Shown piece after piece: positions 14,353 through 22,615 of a DNA stretch of 64,000 bases; positions within the stretch are counted from its first letter, which is position 1, and every line of letters begins with the position of its first letter. The notes beneath the pieces are model-generated. The model saw nothing but the letters and a program-made list of their open reading frames with translations. It was not told the origin of the DNA and searched no databases. A program made the position numbers and the translations under genes. Origin of the DNA: Streptomyces lydicus (GTDB lineage: Bacteria > Actinomycetota > Actinomycetes > Streptomycetales > Streptomycetaceae); contig NZ_JNZA01000007.1 in NCBI RefSeq assembly GCF_000717345.1, positions 1-64,000 on the forward strand, read 5' to 3'.

Positions 14353-14603
14353 GGGGCTGGAGGCTACGGAGTGCGGCACCGCACCTCAAGGGCACGCAGG
14401 GCGCCGGGACGTTATTCGGGCGGGGCGTCATATTCGTGGGGGCGGGCGGGGTCAGCACGGTGACGTACTCGCCACGGCCGGGGGCGCAACGCCGCTCCGG
14501 CGACTGCCTGATGAGGAGCCTCTTCGATGTCCATTGCTTGTGGGGCTTATGAGGCTTGGGGGGCTGGTGGGGTGTCAGTTCGGGTGGGGGTGGGGGCGGG
14601 TGG

Positions 14604-15152
14604 TCAGTGGAGGAGGAAGGGGAGGTGTACGCCGTGTCTGGCCAGGTAGGTGAGGGGGTTGATGTCTGATCCGTAGCGGCGGCTGGTGCGTACCTCGAAG
14701 TGGAGGTGGGGGCCCGTCGCGCGGCCGGTGGTGCCGGTGTAGCCGAGGCGGGTGCGGGCGCCGACCTTCTGGCCGGGGCGGACGGTGATGCGGGAGAGGT
14801 GGCCGAAGAGGGTGTAGCGGCCGTCCTTCATGCGGATCGTGACGGCGTTGCCGTAGGCGCCGGACCTCTTGGCGAGGACGACGGTGCCGGAGCCGACGGA
14901 GCGGACCCGGGTTCCGTTGCGGACGGCGAGGTCGATGCCGGTGTGGTGGCCCGCCTGCCAGGTGCCGCGTACGCCGTAGGGCGAGCTGACGCGGTAGTGG
15001 GACCAGGTCTTGATCGGGCGGGTCCAGGAGTCCGCGGGGGCGGCCAGGGCAGTCTGGGCCACGGTCAGGCTGATGACCGAGCCCAGGGCCGCCGACGCTA
15101 TGGCGTGCAGCAGCGTTCTGCGAAGCGGGGTGCTCGTGCGGTAGGTGGTCAT
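14604..15152 (-). CDS. Secreted M23-family metallopeptidase
   Basis: 182 aa. A signal peptide (RRTLLHAIASAALGSVISLTVAQTALAAPA) ends near residue 38. The rest is one LytM/peptidase M23 domain: zinc ligands in HHTGIDLAV (His and Asp) and GPHLHFEVR (HxH), with TLFGHLSRITVRPGQKV between. It would cut peptidoglycan cross-bridges outside the membrane. It has no LysM or coiled-coil region, so it is a minimal secreted endopeptidase. A 17-bp tandem repeat lies upstream at 15217-15253. Confidence 0.93.
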   Translation of the reverse strand: MTTYRTSTPLRRTLLHAIASAALGSVISLTVAQTALAAPADSWTRPIKTWSHYRVSSPYGVRGTWQAGHHTGIDLAVRNGTRVRSVGSGTVVLAKRSGAYGNAVTIRMKDGRYTLFGHLSRITVRPGQKVGARTRLGYTGTTGRATGPHLHFEVRTSRRYGSDINPLTYLARHGVHLPFLLH

Positions 15153-15216
15153 AGTTGCGAGCCCACGCCCTGTGGCCGCCGGTCGCATCCCGGGGAGGGG
15201 CGGCGGGCGGCCGATC

Positions 15217-15253
15217 GGGTGGCGGGACCGTACGGGTGGCGGGACCGTACGGG
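15217..15253. repeat. 17-bp tandem duplication upstream of the M23 gene
   Basis: GGGTGGCGGGACCGTAC occurs twice back to back (15217-15233 and 15234-15250) and is followed by a third GGG. It lies about 65 bases upstream of the M23 peptidase start, between that gene and the end of the glycosyltransferase gene. Confidence 0.85.
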
Positions 15254-15304
15254 AGGGTGGGCGAACCCCCCTGGCGGTGTCCGGCCGGTGGTCGGCCGGG
15301 TCGC

Positions 15305-16570
15305 TCAGGTGGTCAGGCGGGCGACCGTTGCGGCCACCGAGCCGGCGCCGTCCTCGGTGGCCAGGCGGCGGGCGGCGTGGCCGGCGCGTTCGCGGAGGGC
15401 GGGGTCGGTGGCGGCCCGGCCGAGGGCGTCGGCCAGCCGGGCCACCGCGTCCTCGGCGGAGAGGTCCTTGAAGGGGATCGGGGTGGCCGCGGCGCCCAGC
15501 GAGGCCAGGCGGGCGGCCCAGAAGGGCTGGTCGGCCGTGACCGGGACGGGGACGGTGGGGATCCCGGCGCGCAGGCCCGCGGCGGCGGTGCCGGCGCCGC
15601 AGTGGTGCACCACCGCGGCCATGTGCGGGAAGAGCAGGTCGTGCGGGACCGCGTCGATGGTCAGGACGTCGTCCGTCGGGGCCGCGGTCAGGCCGGCCCA
15701 GCCGGACTGGAGGACGCCGCGGACCTTGGCGCGGCGCAGGGCCCGTACCGCGAGGTCGCCCAGCCGCTCGCCCTCGCCGCCCGCCATGCTGCCGAAGCCG
15801 AGGAAGACCGGGGGCGGGCCGGCGGCGAGGAAGTCGTGGAGCACGGGCGGGAGTTGGGTGTCGGGGGCGTGCCAGGGCCACCAGTTGCCGACGACCTCCA
15901 GGCCGCTCGGCCAGTCCGCGGGGCGGGGCACCAGGACCTCGCTGAAGCCGTGCAGTACCGGCCGGCCGGTCGCTTCGGCGCGGCGGCGGACCGTACGGGG
16001 CGTGGCGGGCGGCAGGCCGAGCCGGGTGCGCAGTTCCCGGGTGGCGTCCGCGTAGAGGCGGTCGATGACGCGGAGGGAGAGGCGGCCGGCGGCGCGGTTG
16101 CCCCAGCGGCCCAGGGAGCGGCCGCCGCTGACCACGGGGGCGAAGTCGCCCGTGGGGGTGCCGGGGACGAGGGGCAGGTCCAGGGCGGGGATGCCCATCG
16201 CCTCGGCGAGGTTGCGGCCGAGCGGTGCGGTGGTGGCGGACAGCAGCAGCAGGTCGGTGCCGGGGCCCTGCTGGGCCGCGTCGGCGAGGCCGCCGCCCAG
16301 CTCCTTGACGAAGGCGGCGGCCCGGCGCAGGAGGTCGCCCCGGCCGGCCGGGGCGGCGGGCCGGGCCGGCGCGGTGGGGTCGGGGTGCCGGGTGCGCGGG
16401 TCGGCCGGCAGCCGGCGGAACTCCAGGCCGGCGGCGCGTACGAGGGGGGCGTAGCTGTCGTGGGTGGCGAGCGCGACGTGGTGGCCGTCGGCCAGGAGGC
16501 GGGCGCCGAGGCCGGTGTACGGGGCGATGTCGCCGTACGAGCCGGCGGCGGCGAGCAGGATTCTGGGCAT
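15305..16570 (-). CDS. GT1-family glycosyltransferase (MGT type)
   Basis: 421 aa. GT-B fold glycosyltransferase, probably moving a sugar from a UDP donor to a small lipophilic acceptor such as a macrolide. The N-terminal Rossmann motif is ILLAAAGSYGDIAPYTGLGARL; the C-terminal donor site is VVHHCGAGTAAAGLRAGIPTVPVPVTADQPFWA, the actinobacterial GT1 signature. It lies 75 bases downstream of a TipAS-type MerR regulator gene on the same strand, so drug-inducible expression and glycosyl inactivation of an antibiotic are plausible but unproven. Confidence 0.9.
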   Translation of the reverse strand: MPRILLAAAGSYGDIAPYTGLGARLLADGHHVALATHDSYAPLVRAAGLEFRRLPADPRTRHPDPTAPARPAAPAGRGDLLRRAAAFVKELGGGLADAAQQGPGTDLLLLSATTAPLGRNLAEAMGIPALDLPLVPGTPTGDFAPVVSGGRSLGRWGNRAAGRLSLRVIDRLYADATRELRTRLGLPPATPRTVRRRAEATGRPVLHGFSEVLVPRPADWPSGLEVVGNWWPWHAPDTQLPPVLHDFLAAGPPPVFLGFGSMAGGEGERLGDLAVRALRRAKVRGVLQSGWAGLTAAPTDDVLTIDAVPHDLLFPHMAAVVHHCGAGTAAAGLRAGIPTVPVPVTADQPFWAARLASLGAAATPIPFKDLSAEDAVARLADALGRAATDPALRERAGHAARRLATEDGAGSVAATVARLTT

Positions 16571-16645
16571 GGGTGGACCAACCTTCGGGCCAGGGGGAGG
16601 GAACTATGAGCTAGCTACGGGGCGGGGCGTGGCCGCGCGGGTGGT

Positions 16646-17515
16646 TCAGGAGGCGTCGGGGGCCGCGGGCGGCGGCTCCGGTGCGTCCGGTGGCTGCGGT
16701 GCGTCCGGCGGGGTGGCCGTGGCCGGTGTGCCCGGCGGGGTGGGGGACGGCCGGCGTGCGGCGTTGGCGTGTACGGCCGTGCGGAGATACGGGGCGAGGC
16801 CGGGGCGCTGTTCGCCGGGCGGGACGATCAGGGCGAAGGCGCGCGGGTCGGCGGCGAACTCGTCGGCGATCCGGCCGTGCATGTCGGTGGGGCACGGCGT
16901 GAACCAGCGGATGAGGTGCTGCCGGTGGTCCTCCGCGAGGTCCGTCGCCCGCGCGCCGTCCGCCGGTTCCCCGGCCTCGAAGGCGGCGATCAGCTGCCCG
17001 CGCCACTCGGCGGACTCGGCCATGATCTTCGCCCAGTCCTCCTTGGAGTGCGCGGCGGCCCGCGCCATCGAACGCTGATGGCCCTCGCTGTGCTGCCACT
17101 TCAGGTGTGCCTGGGTGGCGTAGGTGAGGTCGAAGGTCACCTCGCCGAAGACCTCGAACCGCTGCTCGGGGGTCAGCTCCACCCCGGTCTGCTGGACCTC
17201 CATGGCCCGCTCGGCGACCTCCACCAGCCGTTGCAGCGAGGCGATCTGCTCGGTGAGCAGGCGGTGCCGGGCGCGGAGGTGGTCCAGGGCGTTGGCCTGC
17301 GGGTCCGCCAGGATGGTGGCGATCTCGTCGAGGGGGAAGCCGAGTTCCCGGTAGAAGAGGATCTGCTGGAGCCGGGCGAGGTCGGCGTCGCTGTAGAGGC
17401 GGTAGCCGGCCGGGCTGCGCTCGCCGGGGCTGAGCAGGCCGGTCCTGTCGTAGTGGTGCAGGGTCCGCACCGTGATCCCCGCGAAGCCGGAGACCTGCCC
17501 GACCGAGTAGCCCAT
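16646..17515 (-). CDS. MerR-family regulator with TipAS antibiotic-recognition domain
   Basis: 289 aa. Residues 1-70 are a MerR helix-turn-helix (YSVGQVSGFAGITVRTLHHYDRTGLL), followed by a coiled-coil and a TipAS-like domain (about 115-245) including WQHSEGHQRSM, HLIRWFTPCPTDMH and ADEFAADPRAF. In TipAL this domain binds thiopeptide antibiotics, with a cysteine attached covalently; Cys in FTPCPTDMH may be the counterpart. The tail is a long Pro/Ala-rich extension. It should activate its own promoter and probably the downstream glycosyltransferase. Confidence 0.9.
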   Translation of the reverse strand: MGYSVGQVSGFAGITVRTLHHYDRTGLLSPGERSPAGYRLYSDADLARLQQILFYRELGFPLDEIATILADPQANALDHLRARHRLLTEQIASLQRLVEVAERAMEVQQTGVELTPEQRFEVFGEVTFDLTYATQAHLKWQHSEGHQRSMARAAAHSKEDWAKIMAESAEWRGQLIAAFEAGEPADGARATDLAEDHRQHLIRWFTPCPTDMHGRIADEFAADPRAFALIVPPGEQRPGLAPYLRTAVHANAARRPSPTPPGTPATATPPDAPQPPDAPEPPPAAPDAS

Positions 17516-17699
17516 CGCAGCGTCCTTCGCCCCGTCGTCGTGCCGGTTGCCGGCCGGGTGGCGGCCCGGCCGGTGGTGCGGCGTGCCACCACCGGCGTAC
17601 GGGCTGCTTTCTCCGTACGACGCTCAGGGTGCGGCCTGACGTGGGGTCAGGGTCAACCCGGAGGGGCGACCCGGCCGGGCCCCGCGGGCCGGGGCCCGC

Positions 17700-18092
17700 T
17701 CACCCCTGCGCGTACCGCTCCTGGAGCACCGAGTTCACCAGCGCCTGGACGTCCTCCCGGTCCAGGCCCTCCCGCTGGGCACGCTCCATCCAGGAGCGGA
17801 GTTCCTCGCGCAGCAGGGCGTCCGCCGCGGAATCGGGGCGGGCCAGCGTACGGCTGACGAACGTGCCGAGGCCCGGGCGGGGTTCGACCAGGCCCTCGCG
17901 CTCCAGCTCGCGGTACGCCTTCAGGGTCGTATTGGGGTTGACCTTGGTGGTGGCGGCGACCTGCGCGGCGGTGGGCAGCCGGTCGCCCTCGACGAGGATG
18001 CCCAACCGCAGTGCCTGCTGGACCTGTTGGACGATCTGGAGGTAGGTGGCGACGCCGCTGCGGCGGTCGATGCGGAACTCGACGACGCTCAC
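17700..18092 (-). CDS. GntR-family regulator, YtrA subfamily
   Basis: 130 aa. A short GntR protein with a winged-helix domain (residues 8-75: GVATYLQIVQQVQQALRLG, then PTAAQVAATTKVNPNTTLKAYRELEREGLV) and only a small C-terminal helix region, as in YtrA regulators that repress adjacent ABC transporter genes. Start chosen at the second of two adjacent GTGs (MSVVEFRIDRRSG). It lies 150 bases after the ABC permease gene on the same strand, so it probably controls that operon. Confidence 0.88.
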   Translation of the reverse strand: MSVVEFRIDRRSGVATYLQIVQQVQQALRLGILVEGDRLPTAAQVAATTKVNPNTTLKAYRELEREGLVEPRPGLGTFVSRTLARPDSAADALLREELRSWMERAQREGLDREDVQALVNSVLQERYAQG

Positions 18093-18115
18093 CACCTCTC
18101 TGCTGCTTCCACCCG

Positions 18116-18169
18116 TGTCACGCCGTGTGCCGCCGGGGTCGCTGTCACGCTGTGTGCCGCCGGGACTGC
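18116..18169. repeat. Imperfect 27-bp tandem repeat
   Basis: Two 27-base units starting TGTCACGC (18116-18142 and 18143-18169) differ at only a few positions. They occupy the gap between the permease stop and the GntR gene start, where a GntR operator or promoter could lie. Confidence 0.7.
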
Positions 18170-18243
18170 GCTGCCCGACCGCTTGATGATCGGGCCGCCC
18201 GTGCCGGGTGTCAAAGCGCCGCCCGGGTGCCGCGCCCCGCTGT

Positions 18244-19272
18244 TCAGAGCGGCCGCCGGTGGGTCCGCCACACGACGAGGGCCAGGACCGCGGCGGTCAG
18301 CGCCAGCAGTATCCCCGCGCCCAGCCACTGCATGCCGGGCATCTGCCCGTAATCGAAGTACTGGGTCACCCGGTTGACGATGCCGAGCTTGGCCCGGCAC
18401 GCCGCGGTGTCGCCGTTGACGCAGGTGCCGTAGCCGTAGAGCCTGCCGTCGGCGGTGGAGACCCAGTCGTCGATCCGTACGGAGCCGGGCGGCAGGTGGG
18501 GGCCGTCGCCGTCGTACGGATAGCTGAGGCTGCGGAGCGTGCCGAGCCGCTCGCGGACCCGCTCGGACCAGACCACGGAGAAGGCGAAGCCGAACACGGC
18601 GGTGGCCGCCATGGCCGGCACCACCCGCTTGGCCAGCAGGCCGAGGGCTATGCCGCAGGCGGCCAGGAAGAGGGTCTTGGCGACCGGGACGGGGCCGGTG
18701 CTGTCGAAGGCGCCGCTCTGCAGCCAGTCGCCGCCGCCGACGAGGTCGTGGGCCGGTGACCACAGCCAGGTGAAGGCGGCCGACAGCAGCGCGGTGCACA
18801 CCGCGGCGACCGCCAGCGGCAGCCCGAGCGCGACGGCGATCCACCGGCCGCGGCTCACCGACTGGGTGGTGACCAGCCGGATCGTGTTGTGCTCCCGCTC
18901 ACCCGCGATGAGCGGGGCGCCGAGGAAGACGCCGACGAGCAGCGGCAGGGACTCCATGAACTGGAGGTCGCGGTTGAACATCGGGGTGAAGCTGCTCTGG
19001 AACTCGTCGAGCAGCCGCCCGTCCCCGCCCGGCGCGGACCCCTTCCCGTGCAGGAAGTCCAGCACGCCGATGCGCTGGTACGCGAAGAGCGCGCAGCTCG
19101 CGAGCGTCACCAGCAGGCCGATCCGCAGCAGGGTCCGGTGCCGGCGCCAGACCACCCAGGGCAGGCCGCGCAGCAGGGCGCGGCGCGGGGCGGGGGTGCC
19201 GGCGGGGGCGGGCGCGGAGTCTGCCGCGGCCGTCGTCGTGCCGGCGCGGCCGGCCGTACTGTTCCGGCTCAT
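18244..19272 (-). CDS. ABC transporter permease
   Basis: 342 aa with about six membrane helices; a large extracytoplasmic loop follows the first helix (about residues 70-105). The segment GAPLIAGEREHNTIRLVTTQSVSRGRW is the conserved coupling region of ABC-2 type permeases of actinobacteria. It overlaps the ATPase gene by four bases (ATGA) and is its partner. A DxxxY-like extracellular Cys pair (YGTCVNGDTAACRA) may form a disulfide. Substrate unknown. Confidence 0.87.
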   Translation of the reverse strand: MSRNSTAGRAGTTTAAADSAPAPAGTPAPRRALLRGLPWVVWRRHRTLLRIGLLVTLASCALFAYQRIGVLDFLHGKGSAPGGDGRLLDEFQSSFTPMFNRDLQFMESLPLLVGVFLGAPLIAGEREHNTIRLVTTQSVSRGRWIAVALGLPLAVAAVCTALLSAAFTWLWSPAHDLVGGGDWLQSGAFDSTGPVPVAKTLFLAACGIALGLLAKRVVPAMAATAVFGFAFSVVWSERVRERLGTLRSLSYPYDGDGPHLPPGSVRIDDWVSTADGRLYGYGTCVNGDTAACRAKLGIVNRVTQYFDYGQMPGMQWLGAGILLALTAAVLALVVWRTHRRPL

Positions 19273-20204
19273 GCCGCCGCCTCCTTCGTGGCGTCGCTGT
19301 CGATCCGGGCCTCGTCCGTGATCAGGACGGGCGCCTCGGGCGAGCGGAGGTAGGCCAGCAGGACCTCCTCCATGCTCGGCACCAGGGCCTCCCAGCTGTC
19401 GGAGAGCGGGCCGCCGGGCCGGATCAGCGCGCTGAACTGCCGCCCGGTGACCCGGGACTCGACCACCGTGTGCTGCCGCAGCAGTTCGTCGGGCACGCCG
19501 CTGTCCCCGCCGGCCACGCCGGTCACCAGCATGTGCGCGGGCACCAGCTCCTCGGTCTGCCCGGCCATCCGCAGCCGGCCCTCGGCGAGCACGACGAGGT
19601 AGTCACACATGTCCTCCATCTCGGAGAGCATGTGGGACGACATCAGCACGGTCGTGCCGTGCTCGGCGGCCTCGGCCATCAGCAGCCCCGACAGCTCGTG
19701 CCGGGCCAGCGGGTCGAGGTCGGACATCGGCTCGTCGAGCAGCAGCAGCTCGGGCCGCTTGCCGAAGGCGAGGGCGAAGGCGACGCGGGTGCGCTGGCCG
19801 CCCGAGAGGGTGCCGATCCGGGCGGTGAACGGCACGTTGCCGGACCGTACGATCCGCTCGGCCAGCGCCTGGTCCCAGCGCGGGTTCAGCTCGCGGCCCA
19901 GCCGCAGGATCTCGGCGACCGTGAAGCGCGGATAGAGCGGCTTGTCCTGCGCCAGGAAGGCGAACCGCTCCAGCACGGCCGGGTCGCCGACCGGCACGCC
20001 GAACAGCTTCAGCGAGCCGGTGGTCGGCTGCACCAGCCGGGTCGCGGTGCCCAGGAAGGTGCTCTTGCCCGCGCCGTTGGGACCGACGAGCGCGCAGATG
20101 TGGCCGGCGGGGAGCCGGAACGAGCAGTCCTCCAGGGCCCAGCCGCGGCGGTACTTCTTCCCCAGTCCTCGGGCCTCGACGGCCCATGAGTTCGGCTCGC
20201 TCAC
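19269..20204 (-). CDS. ABC transporter ATP-binding protein
   Basis: 311 aa. All nucleotide-binding motifs are present: Walker A GPNGAGKST, Q-loop LAQDKPLYPRF, signature LSGGQRTRVA, Walker B LLLLDEPMSDLD, H-loop MSSHML. The GTG at 20204 has GGGGG six bases upstream. It pairs with the permease whose gene overlaps its stop. The organisation (ATPase, ABC-2-like permease, YtrA-type GntR) matches peptide/antibiotic-responsive exporters such as YtrBCDEF-like systems. Confidence 0.93.
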   Translation of the reverse strand: MSEPNSWAVEARGLGKKYRRGWALEDCSFRLPAGHICALVGPNGAGKSTFLGTATRLVQPTTGSLKLFGVPVGDPAVLERFAFLAQDKPLYPRFTVAEILRLGRELNPRWDQALAERIVRSGNVPFTARIGTLSGGQRTRVAFALAFGKRPELLLLDEPMSDLDPLARHELSGLLMAEAAEHGTTVLMSSHMLSEMEDMCDYLVVLAEGRLRMAGQTEELVPAHMLVTGVAGGDSGVPDELLRQHTVVESRVTGRQFSALIRPGGPLSDSWEALVPSMEEVLLAYLRSPEAPVLITDEARIDSDATKEAAA

Positions 20205-20250
20205 CTGGATCCCCCTTTTAGCTAGTTCATTAGTGGAATGAGTATGGGGA
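20205..20250 (-). promoter_or_regulatory. AT-rich upstream region of the ABC operon
   Basis: The stretch CTAGTTCATTAGTGGAATGAG, interrupted from the surrounding GC-rich DNA, holds outer CTA/TAG arms in CTAGTTCATTAG. YtrA-type regulators bind short AT-rich inverted repeats at such sites, so this is the likely promoter/operator of the ABC genes. The symmetry is imperfect. Confidence 0.35.
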
Positions 20251-20298
20251 GCGGCGCGGAACCCTGTCAACAAAAGCGTGGCGGGCCGGCCCGGCCCC

Positions 20299-20829
20299 TC
20301 AGCCGGCGGGCCCGGTCAGCGGCTTCGCCATGCACCGGCTGTCGTCGTACGTCCGGTACAGCCCGAACTTCGTCACCGGCGCATAGCCGGAGGAGGCGTA
20401 CAGCTCCAGCGCCTCGGGCTGCTTGATGCCGGTCTCCAGCACCATCCGGGAGCGGCCGGCCGCCCGCGCGTCGGCCTCCAGCGCGGCCAGGATCTGCCGC
20501 GCCAGGCCCCGCCCGCGGGCCTCGGCCGTCACAAACATCCGCTTGATCTCGGCGTCGCCGGCCGCGTACCCCTCGGCCGCGTCCTCCTGCACCCGCCAGC
20601 CGCCGCTGGCCACCGCCCGGCCGCCGTCGTACGCGAGCAGGTAGATCCCCTGGGGCGGCACGAACATCCGCGGGTCCAGCGGGGTCATGTCACCGTCGCC
20701 GTAGCGCTGGACGTACTCCTGCTGCACCAGCGCGTCCAGCGCGACCGCGTCGGGGTGGTCGTAGCGGACCGGGCGGATCTCGACGGGGCGGGTGTCGACG
20801 GGGCGTATCCCGGCGGGGCTGCTCTCCAT
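20299..20829 (-). CDS. GNAT-family N-acetyltransferase
   Basis: 176 aa. Contains the GNAT acetyl-CoA loop in KRMFVTAEARGRGLARQILAALEADARAAG and the strand pattern ALELYASSGYAPVTKFGLY. The first 20 residues are a PVxxRPV-type repeat (GIRPVDTRPVEIRPVRYD). ATG 20829 is the start; it is divergent from the exonuclease gene with an 82-base gap. Substrate unknown. Confidence 0.87.
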   Translation of the reverse strand: MESSPAGIRPVDTRPVEIRPVRYDHPDAVALDALVQQEYVQRYGDGDMTPLDPRMFVPPQGIYLLAYDGGRAVASGGWRVQEDAAEGYAAGDAEIKRMFVTAEARGRGLARQILAALEADARAAGRSRMVLETGIKQPEALELYASSGYAPVTKFGLYRTYDDSRCMAKPLTGPAG

Positions 20830-20911
20830 TCCATGAAGCGTACGGGGGGCCGGGCGGGGGCGGCGAAGGGACCGGAAACGATCAACCGGCGGGGATGGGT
20901 ATCGTGCCGGG

Positions 20912-21715
20912 ATGCTCACCGTGACCTCTGTGAATGTGAATGGACTGCGCGCCGCGGCCAAGAAGGGCTTCGTCCCGTGGCTCGCCGGGACCACGGCCGA
21001 CGTGCTGTGCCTTCAGGAGGTACGGGCCGAGCCCGGCCAGCTGCCGGACGAGGTGCGCGAGCCCGCCGGCTGGTACACCGTGCACGCACCGGCCGCCGCC
21101 AAGGGCCGGGCCGGCGTCTCCCTCTACAGCCGCCGGGAGCCGGACCGCGTCCGGGTCGGCTTCGGGTCGTCGGAGTTCGACAGCAGCGGCCGCTACGTCG
21201 AGGCGGACCTGCCCGGCGTGACCGTCGCCAGCCTCTACCTGCCCTCCGGCGAGGTGGGCACCGACCGCCAGGACGAGAAGGAACGCTTCATGGCGGAGTT
21301 CCTCCCGTACCTCGTCGACCTGCGCGAGCGCGCGGCGGCGGACGGCCGTGAGGTCCTGGTCTGCGGCGACTGGAACATCGCGCACCAGGAGGCCGACCTC
21401 AAGAACTGGAAGGCCAACCAGAAGAAGTCCGGCTTCCTCCCCGAGGAGCGCGGCTGGCTCACCGACGTGCTCTCCGAGACCCGCGGCGGCTACGTGGACG
21501 TCGTCCGCGCCCTCCACCTCGGCGCCGAGGGCCCGTACTCGTGGTGGTCCTACCGCGGCCGCGCCTTCGACAACGACGCGGGCTGGCGCATCGACTACCA
21601 CATGGCCACGCCGGGCCTGGCCGAGCGCGCGCTCAAGGCGTACGTCGAGCGCGCCGCGGCCTACGACCAGCGGTGGAGCGACCACGCACCGGTGACGGTG
21701 GTGTACACGTCCTAG
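20912..21715 (+). CDS. xth: Exodeoxyribonuclease III (AP endonuclease)
   Basis: 267 aa, standard ExoIII length. Repairs abasic sites and 3'-blocked ends. Endonuclease/exonuclease/phosphatase motifs are clear: SVNVNGLRAAAKKGF, CLQEVRAE (Mg-binding Glu), CGDWNIAH (Asp/Asn), GWRIDYHMAT and WSDHAPV (catalytic His). ATG 20912 encodes MLTVTSVNVNG. A terminator hairpin follows at 21723-21755. Confidence 0.96.
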   Translation: MLTVTSVNVNGLRAAAKKGFVPWLAGTTADVLCLQEVRAEPGQLPDEVREPAGWYTVHAPAAAKGRAGVSLYSRREPDRVRVGFGSSEFDSSGRYVEADLPGVTVASLYLPSGEVGTDRQDEKERFMAEFLPYLVDLRERAAADGREVLVCGDWNIAHQEADLKNWKANQKKSGFLPEERGWLTDVLSETRGGYVDVVRALHLGAEGPYSWWSYRGRAFDNDAGWRIDYHMATPGLAERALKAYVERAAAYDQRWSDHAPVTVVYTS

Positions 21716-21722
21716 CCGGGGT

Positions 21723-21755
21723 GGGGCGCCCCCCGGGGGAGTACGGGGGCGCCCC
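21723..21755. terminator. Terminator between xth and the secreted protein gene
   Basis: Perfect 11-base arms GGGGCGCCCCC and GGGGGCGCCCC (21723-21733, 21745-21755) separated by eleven bases lie in the convergent gap. Confidence 0.75.
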
Positions 21756-21795
21756 GGGGCGGCTCGCCGGGGTGGGGCGGGCCGCCCGGTCCGGG

Positions 21796-22305
21796 TCAGG
21801 GACGGCTGAACTTCACGTAGCCGCCGTTGTCCGGGCGGTCGAACCAGCCCTTGAAGGCCCAGTTGATGTAGCCGCCGTCGCCCTGGTTGGTGAACTCGCC
21901 GTCCTCGAAGACCCAGATGCCGTAGACGACGCCGTCGTAGGTGGCGGAACCGTACGCCTTCACGCCGTTGAGGTGCTCCTCGTAGGGCTGGCTGAGGTTG
22001 TGCACCATGACGTTGTACTGGCCGCCGCTCGCGTAGAACGCCGACTCCATCAGGTTCTTGACGAAGCCCTCGCGGTTCTGGGCGGTCTTGATCGACGACT
22101 CGATCTTGTTGGCTATGCCGAGCACGTCGACGTTGAAGTTCAGGTTGGCGTTGGCGCCGACGTCGACCGGGGAGTCACCCGCCGCCGCCGCGGCGGTGGC
22201 CGGCGCGGCCGACGCGGCCACCGGGAAGGCGGCGGCCGTCGCGGTGAGCGCGGCGCACAGGGCCACCGCGGCCAGGCTCTTCTTCAGGACGCCCGATGTG
22301 GACAT
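21796..22305 (-). CDS. Secreted YvgO/stress-protein-like protein
   Basis: 169 aa. Signal peptide MSTSGVLKKSLAAVALCAALTATAAAFPVAASAAPA cleaved near residue 36; strong ribosome site GGAGGAG. The mature part ends in a distinctive beta-rich region: NREGFVKNLMESAFYASGGQYNVMVHNLSQ, GVVYGIWVFEDGEFTN and GDGGYINWAFKGWFDRPDNGGYVKF. This resembles the secreted YvgO family of Bacillus, reported as antifungal or stress-associated. No catalytic residues are evident. It is divergent from the SARP regulator gene, whose upstream repeats could also control it. Family assignment is from memory of the C-terminal pattern. Confidence 0.6.
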   Translation of the reverse strand: MSTSGVLKKSLAAVALCAALTATAAAFPVAASAAPATAAAAAGDSPVDVGANANLNFNVDVLGIANKIESSIKTAQNREGFVKNLMESAFYASGGQYNVMVHNLSQPYEEHLNGVKAYGSATYDGVVYGIWVFEDGEFTNQGDGGYINWAFKGWFDRPDNGGYVKFSRP

Positions 22306-22425
22306 GGTTCTCCTCCAGGAGTGGGGGGTGGACGGCTCCGGACCGAGCGGAAACGGAGCGCCGGGCCGGAGCGGCGGCAAGGGGTGAGCCGCCGCTCCGG
22401 CACTGCAACGAGCTTCGGCGGGGCC

Positions 22426-22454
22426 GCTCATGAACTGCTCACGCCGCGCTCACG
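22426..22454 (+). promoter_or_regulatory. Three heptamer direct repeats, SARP-type operator candidate
   Basis: GCTCATG, GCTCACG and GCTCACG begin at 22426, 22437 and 22448, exactly 11 bases apart. SARP activators bind heptamer direct repeats at 11- or 22-base spacing. The repeats lie in the divergent gap (22306-22615) between the secreted protein gene and the SARP gene, which is otherwise without a gene. Confidence 0.6.
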
Positions 22455-22503
22455 CGGGCCGTCGTGGCAGGTCGGACGCGTCACCGGGCGCCGGCGCGGT
22501 CCA

Positions 22504-22509
22504 TATAGT
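22504..22509 (+). promoter_or_regulatory. Probable -10 box of the SARP gene
   Basis: TATAGT is a close match to the TANNNT vegetative -10 element and stands out in GC-rich surroundings. No TTGACA-like -35 lies 17-18 bases upstream (TCACCG is found), which would suit an activated promoter. The gene start is at 22616. Confidence 0.45.
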
Positions 22510-22615
22510 GAGAGCGGTGGCAAGGGCCGCAACCAGCCATGGTTTTCCGCGTCTTCAGTGGCGTGAGGGCGGGCCGTGGTTCCGTCCCGTTCGGCTGTTC
22601 GCACCAGAGGACACG

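Noticed and set aside
14353..14603. Possible small gene between the membrane protein and M23 peptidase genes
   Set aside because: Frames here are G-rich low complexity with no ribosome site or recognisable product.
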